DNA of 64,000 bases from contig NZ_JAAAWN010000017.1 of the NCBI RefSeq assembly GCF_010500865.1, positions 21,091-85,090 of the forward strand, given 5' to 3'. The notes under the pieces are model-generated. The model was not told where the DNA came from. It saw only the letters and a list, made by a program, of their open reading frames with translations, and did not search any database. The position numbers and the translations under genes are program-made. This document shows, piece after piece, positions 26,863 through 35,509 of this stretch (positions are counted from its first letter, which is position 1; each line of letters starts with the position of its first letter). The stretch comes from Alteromonas profundi (lineage in GTDB: Bacteria > Pseudomonadota > Gammaproteobacteria > Enterobacterales > Alteromonadaceae).

Positions 26863-26893
26863 TTATCAAACTAGACGGTCTAGTATTTATAAT
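26863..26893 (+). promoter_or_regulatory. Efflux promoter with embedded TetR operator
   Basis: ACTAGACGGTCTAGT (26870-26884) is a perfect 15-bp palindrome around a central G. It lies between a TTATCA -35-like element (26863-26868) and a perfect TATAAT (26888-26893), with a 19-base spacer, so bound repressor would block RNA polymerase. A second palindrome, TAGCATGCTA, follows at 26895-26904. On the other strand GATAAT next to the operator could serve the repressor gene. Confidence 0.75.
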
Positions 26894-26951
26894 TTAGCAT
26901 GCTAGTTATTAAAAGCCAAATTGGGCTGTGGAATCTAAAGGAACATGCCAC

Positions 26952-28091
26952 ATGAACGATGTCTCTCATGCGTTGAAAAAACCTACGTTGTCACTTTATT
27001 TTGCAATTGGGTTATTTGCTGTTGGCCTTGTTATTTTGTTATTCGCTGCCGGCTTACAGGGCGCGCCGCAGAGCGATACAGCGCCGCAGCCAACTATTGT
27101 GACTACCGATAAGGTACATATCCAACAGGGTTTTGATACACCGGTGTCTTTGTATGGTCTTATTGAGTCGGCGCAAGCCTCTCAGTTGGCGTTTGATACT
27201 ACCGGGCAGGTTATTTCTATCTTGGTCGATGAGGGGGATAGCGTGGGGCAAGGGCAAATAATAGCAAAGCTCGACGAGCAAAGGTTGGTGGCAAAACGTG
27301 GCGAGTTATCTGCAGCGCTAGATAGAGCGAATGCTAATTTAACCCTCGCTCAGCTTAGCGAAGAACGTATTACTAATCTCGTGGATAAAAAGCTAGAAGC
27401 ATCACAACGTCTTGATGAGGCCACCGCATCCACAAAGGCAGCATTAGCGCAAGTGAGCGAAATTGAGGCAGCGATAAATAGTCTTGACGTAGGGTTAACG
27501 AAAACGACGTTAACAGCGCCTTTTAGCGGCATCATCAGCCGCCGTTTTGTAGATGAAGGTGAGGTGTTAAGTGCCGGAATGCCAGTATTAAGTATTACTA
27601 ATCAACATTCTCCACAGGTGCGTATTGCGGTTCCAGCAGATATGTTGGATTATTTTCCTCCTGGTGAAAGCATCGCTGTAACCCTTAATCAAAAAGAGTT
27701 ACGTGGGAAAGTCGTTCAGCACCTTCCGGTTAGAGACAGGCAAACCCGTACCGTAGATGTTTTGGTGTCTTTGCCTAGGGGGCTACGTAGTCGCCCCGGT
27801 GATATGGCGAGTATTGCGGGGTCTAAACATCATAAAGAAGTGGGTAGCTGGGTACCGGTGTCGGCGCTTAGTAATGGGGTACGCGGCTTATGGCGCATTT
27901 TTGTAGTTGATACAGACAGTAATATATTACAAGGTCGTAGTATTGAAGTGCTTTACTCAGATAGAGAGCAGGCGTTTGTACGCGGCGCTTTGGCCGACGG
28001 CGAACGCTATGTAACTACAGGTACGCATAAATTAGCGCCCGGCCAGCGAGTTTCGGTCCAAGCGTCTTCGCTTATGGGGGCACCGCGATGA
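26952..28091 (+). CDS. RND efflux periplasmic adaptor (membrane fusion protein)
   Basis: About 379 residues. One N-terminal TM or uncleaved signal (LYFAIGLFAVGLVILLFAAG), then the HlyD/AcrA-type order: a beta-strand, the first half of a lipoyl domain (DTTGQVISILVDEGDSVGQGQIIAKLD), a helical hairpin with coiled-coil character, the second lipoyl half (KTTLTAPFSGIISRRFVDEGEVLSAGMPVL), and beta-barrel and membrane-proximal domains. The start at MNDVSHAL is chosen because AAAGGA lies upstream; the GTG eight codons earlier has none. It overlaps the permease gene by four bases (ATGA). No outer-membrane channel gene is in the cluster, so a TolC-like protein must come from elsewhere. Confidence 0.93.
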   Translation: MNDVSHALKKPTLSLYFAIGLFAVGLVILLFAAGLQGAPQSDTAPQPTIVTTDKVHIQQGFDTPVSLYGLIESAQASQLAFDTTGQVISILVDEGDSVGQGQIIAKLDEQRLVAKRGELSAALDRANANLTLAQLSEERITNLVDKKLEASQRLDEATASTKAALAQVSEIEAAINSLDVGLTKTTLTAPFSGIISRRFVDEGEVLSAGMPVLSITNQHSPQVRIAVPADMLDYFPPGESIAVTLNQKELRGKVVQHLPVRDRQTRTVDVLVSLPRGLRSRPGDMASIAGSKHHKEVGSWVPVSALSNGVRGLWRIFVVDTDSNILQGRSIEVLYSDREQAFVRGALADGERYVTTGTHKLAPGQRVSVQASSLMGAPR

Positions 28092-31000
28092 ACCCTTCGC
28101 CTGGCCATGAGGATAAAGCATACCCTTGGTACACCCTTTTTTACCGTAGAGGACATTTACTTGTTTTAAGTATTGTCATTCTATTAGTTGCCGGGCTATC
28201 GGCTTTAAATACATTGCCTCGCTTAGAAGACCCGCGCATAGACACTCGAAACGCGCTTATTATAACAGCCTACCCGGGCGCGTCTGCAGAGCGCGTTGAG
28301 GCGCTTGTCACCGATGTTTTAGAAGACCGTTTACGCGAAATTTATGAAATTAAAGAGGTGAAATCTACATCACGGGCAGGTATTTCTGTTATTACTATTG
28401 AAACCCAAGACTGGGTAGATAATAGCAGCAACGATGCGCTATTTAGTGAAATTAGAGATGTAATATCTGCTGCCTCTGCAGATTTCCCCGATGGCGTTGC
28501 GGCTCCAGTATTTGATGAGAAGCGGGGAGCAACGGCTTTTACCTTATTGCTCGCGTTGTCTGCCGACCACCCGCAGACAACCGCATTGACCCTTACCAGT
28601 AGATTAGCCGACGAGTTAACAGATAGACTTCGTAACGTAGGCGGCACTGAACTTGTACGCATTTATGGGGCGCCAGAAGAACAAATAAATGTCAGTATCT
28701 CCCCGCAAAAACTAGCGGCTACCGGTTTAACTTTACAGCAGATTAGCCAGCTTATTAAGCAAGCCGATCCTAAGTTGCCCGCCGGTGTGCTAGATACACA
28801 GACTCGCCAACTGCGCTTTAGTGTAGCCAAAGGACTCGATGGCGTTGCTATGATTGCTGCTATTCCACTTATTAACCAAGACGGCAGGTATCTGCGTGTG
28901 GATGATATTGCGGAGGTAACAAGAGGGTACGCCACGCCGCGCACTGATATAGCTATGCTCGACGGGCAAGAAGTCATTTTTATTGCTGCGCGCATGCAAA
29001 CTTCCTTGCGTTCAGATGTCTGGACCCAACGTGCACTTGAGGTTGTTAGAAACTTCAATCGTGATTTTGAGGGTACGGCTACCGCCGAGGTCGCCTTCAA
29101 GCAAAATACCTATACCGCAGATAGACTCTCTGAGTTATCAGGCAACCTTTTACTTGGCTGCGCTGTGGTCATGCTTGTGATTCTATTATTTATGGGCTTC
29201 AGAGCCTCGTGGATAGTAGGACTCGCGCTTCCTTTATGTGCTGCATTTGCGCTATTTTCACTAAGCTTTTTTAACGAGCAAATTCATCAGATGTCGATTT
29301 TCGGCATGATCATCGCCATAGGCCTTCTTATTGACAATGCCATAGTGATTACCGATGAGATAAGAATAAATTTGCAAGATCCCGCGTTAACGCGGGTGGG
29401 TGCTATGGCAAAGAGCGTGGCACATTTATTTGCCCCTTTACTTGCATCCACGCTTACCACGGTACTGGGCTTTATGCCTATTTTATTGCTAAACGGAAAT
29501 ATTGGCGATTTTGTTGGACCTATCGCAATTAGCGTGGTGATGGCACTTATAGGCTCTTTGTTTATATCCCTTACTATTATTGCCGCCCTTGCAGCACGCT
29601 TTTTACCTCGTGGGAAGATCACTTTGCAGCCTAACGCCTCCGCATGGTGGCGAGTGGGTCTACAAGCCCCGTCTCTCTCACACGCTTTTAGTCGTCAATT
29701 AGGACGCTGGATAAAACGCCCCTACTTGGTGCTACCTATCGTTGTTCTTTTCTGTCTCTCTGGTTTTGTATTATCAGGTACGCTGGCTAACGTGTTTTTC
29801 CCCAGCGCAGACAGAGACCAGTTTGAGGTTTATTTATGGACGCCTGAAGGCAGCAGCATAAACAATACCCATGCGTATGCGAAGAAGTTAGATGAAATCA
29901 TTCATCAAAAAGACGGGGTTAAGCAAGTTACGTGGTTAGTGGGCGGGTCGGCCCCTTCTGTTTATTACAACCAAGTAATGACACGAGACAATCTTGCTAA
30001 TTTTGCAAACGCCGTGGTAACCACAGAAACTGTCTCACAGGCATCAGCGCTTATTGGCGAGTTACAACATGAGCTGGATACCAGCATGCCGCAAGTGCAG
30101 GTGGTAGTACGCGCATTTGGGCAGGGGCCACCGATTGCCGCCCCTGTAGAGGTAGAGATATTGGGGCCAGACGTGGACGTGCTTAACGAGCTTGGCCAGC
30201 GTGTACGTTTTCTATTGTCGGAAATTCCAGGTATCTCTCAATCTATCGCCAGTATCACAATGGGCGAACCCGAGCTCAATGTAGATGCCTCAAGCGACAC
30301 TCTCTCTTACCTCGGTCTCACGCTATCCGACCTAGCCGCACAAATGCAGGTTAATTTCTCGGGTCTAGCCGGTGGGTCTGTATTGGAAAGCACAGAAGAA
30401 ATTCCTGTATCGGTACGATTAACAGAAGCCTTTAGGCAGGATGTGGCAGGAATAAATGCCATGCCCATTTCCATTAATTCACAAGGTGAGCAAACGTGGT
30501 CTACATTAGGCGCGATAGCAACAACACGTTATTTACCATCAATAAGTAGTATTACGCGGCAAGACGGCGAGCGGGTAAATCGTGTTCAAGCGTATTTATT
30601 ACCGGGTGTTCCAGCGGTAGATGCTAGCAATGCACTAAGAGATAAATTAGCTGATTCACTTAATTTACCGCCAGGGTATCGTATTCATTTAGCGGGAGAT
30701 GCTGACGAACAACAACAGGCGCTCGGGCAACTAGGAACTTATGCACCGGTTCTGTTGGTACTAATGGTTACTACACTCATTTTAACGTTCACAAGCCTAC
30801 GCATGGCCGGGGTGATAGCGGTGGTTGCCGTTTTATCGGTAGGTTTAGGTATGTTCAGCTTGTGGGTTTCTGGTTTACCAGTGGGCTTTAATCCGCTACT
30901 TGGGTCTGCTGGGCTTATTGGCGTAGCAATCAACGGCTCAATTGTGGTTATCGCTGCAATCAACGCTAACAGCAAGGCAAAGCAAGGGGATACGAAAGAA

Positions 31001-31222
31001 ATCGTTAAAGAAACCATGGGGTGTAGCCGCCATATTCTTTCTACCACATTTACCACTGTGGGCGGATTAGTCCCGTTATTATTATTCAGCGAGGGCAGTT
31101 TCTGGCCCCCCTTAGCCGTGGTTTTAGCCGGGGGCGTGGGTTTCTCGGTTATCTTATCGTTGGTATTTACGCCTACCCTCGTGGCCGCGTTTCAGCGTTA
31201 CCGCTATCGCACGGGACACTAA
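28088..31222 (+). CDS. RND efflux permease (HAE1-type) with altered proton-relay residues
   Basis: A 1044-residue inner-membrane transporter, normal length for the AcrB superfamily, with twelve TMs and two large periplasmic domains. By eye alignment with AcrB: TM4 reads GLLIDNAIVITDE where AcrB has GLLVDDAIVVVEN, so Asp407 is kept and Asp408 is Asn. TM10 reads VAINGSIVV where AcrB has LSAKNAILI, so Lys940 is Asn. This is a subgroup with a rearranged relay rather than a damaged gene, since everything else is intact. Substrate range is unknown. It is translationally coupled to the adaptor and controlled by the divergent TetR protein. Confidence 0.93.
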   Translation: MNPSPGHEDKAYPWYTLFYRRGHLLVLSIVILLVAGLSALNTLPRLEDPRIDTRNALIITAYPGASAERVEALVTDVLEDRLREIYEIKEVKSTSRAGISVITIETQDWVDNSSNDALFSEIRDVISAASADFPDGVAAPVFDEKRGATAFTLLLALSADHPQTTALTLTSRLADELTDRLRNVGGTELVRIYGAPEEQINVSISPQKLAATGLTLQQISQLIKQADPKLPAGVLDTQTRQLRFSVAKGLDGVAMIAAIPLINQDGRYLRVDDIAEVTRGYATPRTDIAMLDGQEVIFIAARMQTSLRSDVWTQRALEVVRNFNRDFEGTATAEVAFKQNTYTADRLSELSGNLLLGCAVVMLVILLFMGFRASWIVGLALPLCAAFALFSLSFFNEQIHQMSIFGMIIAIGLLIDNAIVITDEIRINLQDPALTRVGAMAKSVAHLFAPLLASTLTTVLGFMPILLLNGNIGDFVGPIAISVVMALIGSLFISLTIIAALAARFLPRGKITLQPNASAWWRVGLQAPSLSHAFSRQLGRWIKRPYLVLPIVVLFCLSGFVLSGTLANVFFPSADRDQFEVYLWTPEGSSINNTHAYAKKLDEIIHQKDGVKQVTWLVGGSAPSVYYNQVMTRDNLANFANAVVTTETVSQASALIGELQHELDTSMPQVQVVVRAFGQGPPIAAPVEVEILGPDVDVLNELGQRVRFLLSEIPGISQSIASITMGEPELNVDASSDTLSYLGLTLSDLAAQMQVNFSGLAGGSVLESTEEIPVSVRLTEAFRQDVAGINAMPISINSQGEQTWSTLGAIATTRYLPSISSITRQDGERVNRVQAYLLPGVPAVDASNALRDKLADSLNLPPGYRIHLAGDADEQQQALGQLGTYAPVLLVLMVTTLILTFTSLRMAGVIAVVAVLSVGLGMFSLWVSGLPVGFNPLLGSAGLIGVAINGSIVVIAAINANSKAKQGDTKEIVKETMGCSRHILSTTFTTVGGLVPLLLFSEGSFWPPLAVVLAGGVGFSVILSLVFTPTLVAAFQRYRYRTGH

Positions 31223-31407
31223 CACCTTAGGCGAATAAAAGGTAAACTAACACACATAGTATCGCGTATTTAATTTAACGAATTACAGGCTCTTCTACAT
31301 CCGTATGATAACGCACCTTAAAAAGTGGTGGAAAACCAACTGCCCTCGTTGTGCGCGTATACGGTTATATGTGTTGTGGGCCATTATCATGTTGGTTGTG
31401 TATTTTT

Positions 31408-32106
31408 ATGTCTGGCAGTAGCGCAGAACCCATTTTTATCCGAGCCGCATCAAAAAGTAACGGCATTACGAGTATTGTAATAGGTGCAGCCGGACTGGCG
31501 GTATCAGCCTTATGGTTTGTGGTATTACCAAGTTGGCTTTTTTTGGCCGGTATTTTTATCACCAGCGCATCGTTGGTGGCGCTTCTTATTGGCTATTTTA
31601 AAGTAAGAGAGCCCGAATTTAGCTTAGAAATAACCAAACAACACATTGTATATCGCCATCGTTTAGGCAATTGGCAGATCGATTGGGATAACTTACAGCG
31701 CGCAGGCTGTCCGCGCATACGTCAAGGCTTAACCCATGTTGAGCTTGAAACGGTAGGGTTTAAACTTACCGATTACAGCAACTTTTTACATTCTATTTCA
31801 CCACGTCTGGCTACGCATTTGCTTATGGAACAGCGACCGTTGTTACTGCAAAATACCGATGAAAATTGTGCGTCGGGTAATTGTTACGAGCAAACCATGT
31901 TTGACGATAATCATTTTAAGCTGAGCGATGGCACTGTACTTACTGGCGTTAAGGCAATGCTGGCAAACCGCATGGTTGAATTGCGCCGCCGTTTGGGCTT
32001 CGATGTCTATATTGCCACCTCAGACATAGATCGCACCCCTGGGGAGTTCGCTGCGTTTATCGCGCAATGTCAGCAAGCCAGGGTAACTCCCCAAACTGCG
32101 CCTTAG
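31408..32106 (+). CDS. DUF2982-like membrane protein
   Basis: About 232 residues with two hydrophobic segments near the N-terminus (about 22-65) and a soluble remainder. Conserved-looking stretches are KVREPEFSLEIT, ISPRLATHLLMEQRPLLLQ and CASGNCYEQ with two cysteines. I recognise this as the DUF2982 family of marine gammaproteobacteria, of unknown function. The frame opens at 31351, but the MSGSSAEPIFIRA start at 31408 fits the family; no good ribosome-binding site supports either. It converges on the hybrid kinase gene with only 9 bp between stops. Confidence 0.7.
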   Translation: MSGSSAEPIFIRAASKSNGITSIVIGAAGLAVSALWFVVLPSWLFLAGIFITSASLVALLIGYFKVREPEFSLEITKQHIVYRHRLGNWQIDWDNLQRAGCPRIRQGLTHVELETVGFKLTDYSNFLHSISPRLATHLLMEQRPLLLQNTDENCASGNCYEQTMFDDNHFKLSDGTVLTGVKAMLANRMVELRRRLGFDVYIATSDIDRTPGEFAAFIAQCQQARVTPQTAP

Positions 32107-32115
32107 GTTACCGCC

Positions 32116-35100
32116 TTAAGTTATACCTAGCTGACTTATCTGCTTTTTGCCCCCTAAGATCATCTGCTCGGCTTCATTTAATAGCGCGGGAAGGTGTTCT
32201 TCTACCAGAAAATGCTGCCCCAGTTTAAGCGCCGATTCAAGTTCATCGGCTAATTTTTGCAAGCGGGGTACACCTGTGTAACAGCATGCACCATGTAGCT
32301 TATGTATTTCGCTTTTTAGCCCATGGTAGTCTCGTTTGGCCCACATAGCTTTTAGTGATGTCACAGAAACAGGAAGCAATTCAATAAAGTCGTTTAATAA
32401 TTCACTGGCCGCTAGGGTATTTTGATTGGCGCGTTTTAGGGCTAACTGCCAATCAAAAGAAGGCAATTGAATATGGGTGGGGGCCATATCGTGACACCAG
32501 GTTCGTATTAACCCAATAAGCTGGCTTATTTCTATGGGTTTAGGTAAATAATCATCCATCCCTGAGGCAAGTAAACGCTCTTGCTCTTCTTTAAATGCAT
32601 GGGCGGTTACCGCAATAATGGGCGTTCCTAAGTTTAACGGCGTTTGACGAATGTCTCTCGAGGCTTGTAAGCCATCCATACCCGGCATTTGAACATCCAT
32701 TAAGATGAGATCGAACTCTTGTGTTTGACACTGGTTTATCGCATCTTGTCCGCTTAGCGTTGTTACCAGTGTTACTGGCGAACTGTCTAGCCAAGTGTGG
32801 AGTAGCTTTAGGTTCATATCCATATCATCCACCGCCAGAATTTTCACCTTGGGCAGCGCATTAATCTTTTGTTGTAATGGATTTCGCGGTGCAATTTTCT
32901 TGCTGTGTACTAAGCTATCGAGCTTGGTTTCAGTCATTGGCATACGCAACTGGGTATGGAAGTGCTGCGTTAAGCTAGGGTATTGGGTAAAGGGCTCAGG
33001 ACCAGAATACCAAAGGATACGTTGTTTTGCTGGGAATAGAACAAAGCGGCTTAACAAGGTATCCCGATGTGCCATTTTAGAAACCGGTACAGTAGCCATA
33101 AAGAAATCGGCGTGAATGTTAAGTTTCGATAAATAATCTAACGACTCAACACTGGTAACTGCAGCGCCCAACTGTTTTAGCATAGCCGCGCTCGCCCGTC
33201 GTGTGGCGGGGACTGGGTCGAAGATAACCACGGTTTTATTGCGCCAATCAGGATCTGGACTTAACGCGTATTTTTGACTTAAATGATTGGTTCTGAGGGT
33301 AACATTAAAGGTAGAGCCAATACCAGGAGTGCTCTTTAAGGTTAAATCGCCGCGCATAAGTCGCACTAATTCACGGGTGATCACTAGCCCTAATCCCGTG
33401 CCCTGATAGTTTCGATTTAGCGCATCGTCTACTTGGGAAAAGGCACTGAACAATTTCTTACGGTCAGTGCGGCTAATACCTATTCCGGTGTCTTCAACGA
33501 TAATGTTTATTTCATGAATACCATGCGCTAAAGGGCGCCCAGAAATGGTCAGTGTAATGGTTCCTGATGAGGTGAACTTTAGGGCGTTACTTAGCAGGTT
33601 ATTTAGAATTTGTTTAATCCGAAAAACATCGCCAATTAGCTTCTCTGGTAGTGGCGACAAATCAAGAACAAACTCCAGTTTCTTGCTATGTGCCGATTTC
33701 GCCATAATTGTTACCATTTCCTCTATCAACTTGGTCGGCGAAAAAGGATGATTGTTAATTTGCAGCTTGCCGGCTTCTATTTTTGAAAAGTCGAGTACGT
33801 CGTTAACAATGGTCAATAAGTTGTCAGCAGCGGTATCGATAATGCGTGCCTGCTCTTGCTGATCTGGGGGGAGTGAGGCATTAGTCAGCTCACGACTAAA
33901 CCCGAGTATTGCGTTCAAAGGGGTGCGAATTTCGTGGCTCATATTAGCCAGAAACTGCGATTTTACGTTGCTGGCTTTTATCGCATCTTTTCGTGCGATG
34001 TCTAGACGCGCATTTTGCTCCTCTATCAGCTCCATATTATTACGTAATTCGTCAGTGGCCTGAGCAACATCATGTTCTAGTTGGCTACGGCTTTTTTCCA
34101 TAAGCGCTAACGAAAAAAGCCCTGCTTCTAGGAATACCCCAACTTGAAAGCAGTAGGTGGTAAAGTCGTTGGAAGGTAAAACACCGACTAAACTGAGCAT
34201 GCCCACAATGGCACTCATCGCGAGCATAGACCAGGCAAATATAAAGTAGCGCGCAGGTTTAAAGCGGTTAAAAAAGGCCTCGAAGCCGGCATAGATATAA
34301 CTACAAATAGCAATTAAGCCTACGCTGTATACAAGGTTATTTTTCCAAATAGAAGGCAAAACATCTAAAAAGCAGATAACACCCACTATCGCCTGAATAG
34401 CCAACATTACAACCACAATAGGGTGGGCGAAACTGGCGTTCTTTTTAGTCTCGAGAAAGCTGATGGTAAATATGCCAGAGCAAAAGCCAATAATTACAAA
34501 AATAAGCTCGGTATGCCCTACTAGCCACGATGGAATACCAGTAGGGAAAAAGAAATGAATGTGCCCGCCCCATACAAACTGCCACAGCACTACCGCCAAT
34601 ATATAACTTATATAGGCAATTAAACTTTTTTCTTTTACCTCGAAAAACAAAACGAGGTTGTAAATTGCCAATATCAGTAGGCCACCATAGAACAACCCCC
34701 ATAATAAGCTATCCCATTGAAAGTAAGTGCTATGATAGGGTTCAGGAAGTATTTTCAGCGGCGTGATAAGACTAGACGATAAGCTTTCAATACGGATATA
34801 AATATCCACCCTGTCGGTGTTAGGAAAGTTAACCCTAAAGGTAGGTATGCGAAAGCGCTGTTCTGTTTGGGCCTTACCTTGGTGGCTTTGTGCCAACACC
34901 TTGCCATTTTGTACGAGATAAAAATCCACCTTATCTAGCTGGCTAAAATTAATCGTCAGTACCCAATTCTTCTGACTAGAGATATTCGATAATGACGTCA
35001 GTAGCCACATGCCTTGTGAACGAAACCCAAAGTTAGGGTTATCTTCGGGGTGCATCCGAAAGTCTCGTTGACGTTTAGTCACATCATTGATGGTGAGGGG

Positions 35101-35253
35101 GAGATCAGACTCGTAGAGGTAATAGAGTGAAGAGGATAAGTCTACGGGAGTATCTTCATCGAACATTTGCTCTATGTGCTGCGCATAAACCTTAAGAGAT
35201 GCAAGGGATACAAACAGCGTAAAGCAAAGCAATAACAATCGGGAGAAATGCAT
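32116..35253 (-). CDS. Hybrid sensor histidine kinase with 7TM-DISM input, receiver and HPt domains
   Basis: 1045 residues. Order seen: signal peptide (to about 24), periplasmic DISMED2-like beta domain (about 35-170), seven TMs (about 185-385), coiled coil, HisKA with phospho-acceptor His440 (ANMSHEIRTPLNAIL), and HATPase with N box (NNLLSNALKF), VEDTGIGI and GTGLGLVI. Next is a degenerate receiver-like segment (about 672-785) lacking an acidic pocket, a true receiver (about 803-918) with phospho-acceptor Asp853 (LILMDVQMPGMDG) and the Lys of DYLPKPI, and a C-terminal HPt domain with His984 (HKLHGA). It is a complete phosphorelay in one chain, BarA-like in layout. The periplasmic ligand may be carbohydrate-like, as is thought for DISMED2 domains. 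No cognate output regulator is adjacent. Confidence 0.93.
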   Translation of the reverse strand: MHFSRLLLLCFTLFVSLASLKVYAQHIEQMFDEDTPVDLSSSLYYLYESDLPLTINDVTKRQRDFRMHPEDNPNFGFRSQGMWLLTSLSNISSQKNWVLTINFSQLDKVDFYLVQNGKVLAQSHQGKAQTEQRFRIPTFRVNFPNTDRVDIYIRIESLSSSLITPLKILPEPYHSTYFQWDSLLWGLFYGGLLILAIYNLVLFFEVKEKSLIAYISYILAVVLWQFVWGGHIHFFFPTGIPSWLVGHTELIFVIIGFCSGIFTISFLETKKNASFAHPIVVVMLAIQAIVGVICFLDVLPSIWKNNLVYSVGLIAICSYIYAGFEAFFNRFKPARYFIFAWSMLAMSAIVGMLSLVGVLPSNDFTTYCFQVGVFLEAGLFSLALMEKSRSQLEHDVAQATDELRNNMELIEEQNARLDIARKDAIKASNVKSQFLANMSHEIRTPLNAILGFSRELTNASLPPDQQEQARIIDTAADNLLTIVNDVLDFSKIEAGKLQINNHPFSPTKLIEEMVTIMAKSAHSKKLEFVLDLSPLPEKLIGDVFRIKQILNNLLSNALKFTSSGTITLTISGRPLAHGIHEINIIVEDTGIGISRTDRKKLFSAFSQVDDALNRNYQGTGLGLVITRELVRLMRGDLTLKSTPGIGSTFNVTLRTNHLSQKYALSPDPDWRNKTVVIFDPVPATRRASAAMLKQLGAAVTSVESLDYLSKLNIHADFFMATVPVSKMAHRDTLLSRFVLFPAKQRILWYSGPEPFTQYPSLTQHFHTQLRMPMTETKLDSLVHSKKIAPRNPLQQKINALPKVKILAVDDMDMNLKLLHTWLDSSPVTLVTTLSGQDAINQCQTQEFDLILMDVQMPGMDGLQASRDIRQTPLNLGTPIIAVTAHAFKEEQERLLASGMDDYLPKPIEISQLIGLIRTWCHDMAPTHIQLPSFDWQLALKRANQNTLAASELLNDFIELLPVSVTSLKAMWAKRDYHGLKSEIHKLHGACCYTGVPRLQKLADELESALKLGQHFLVEEHLPALLNEAEQMILGGKKQISQLGIT

Positions 35254-35509
35254 GATCTAGAGTCTTTTTATATTCTTGGTATATTAAACCACTCAATGCG
35301 CTATTGTACAAAGGGCGATCAGAATAAAGCTATCGTAGAAACGGCGAGTGTGTAATATTGCACTACAAAGCGCTTTACCTCACAATACCAACACGCAGAC
35401 ACACTTTTATTGTGTATACAGTGTGCTAATTGGCTTCTTCTCATTATACCGCTCGTTACCCTTTGTGGTTAACGTTCGATAGTGCAAATAACAAAACGAA
35501 AAAATTATC

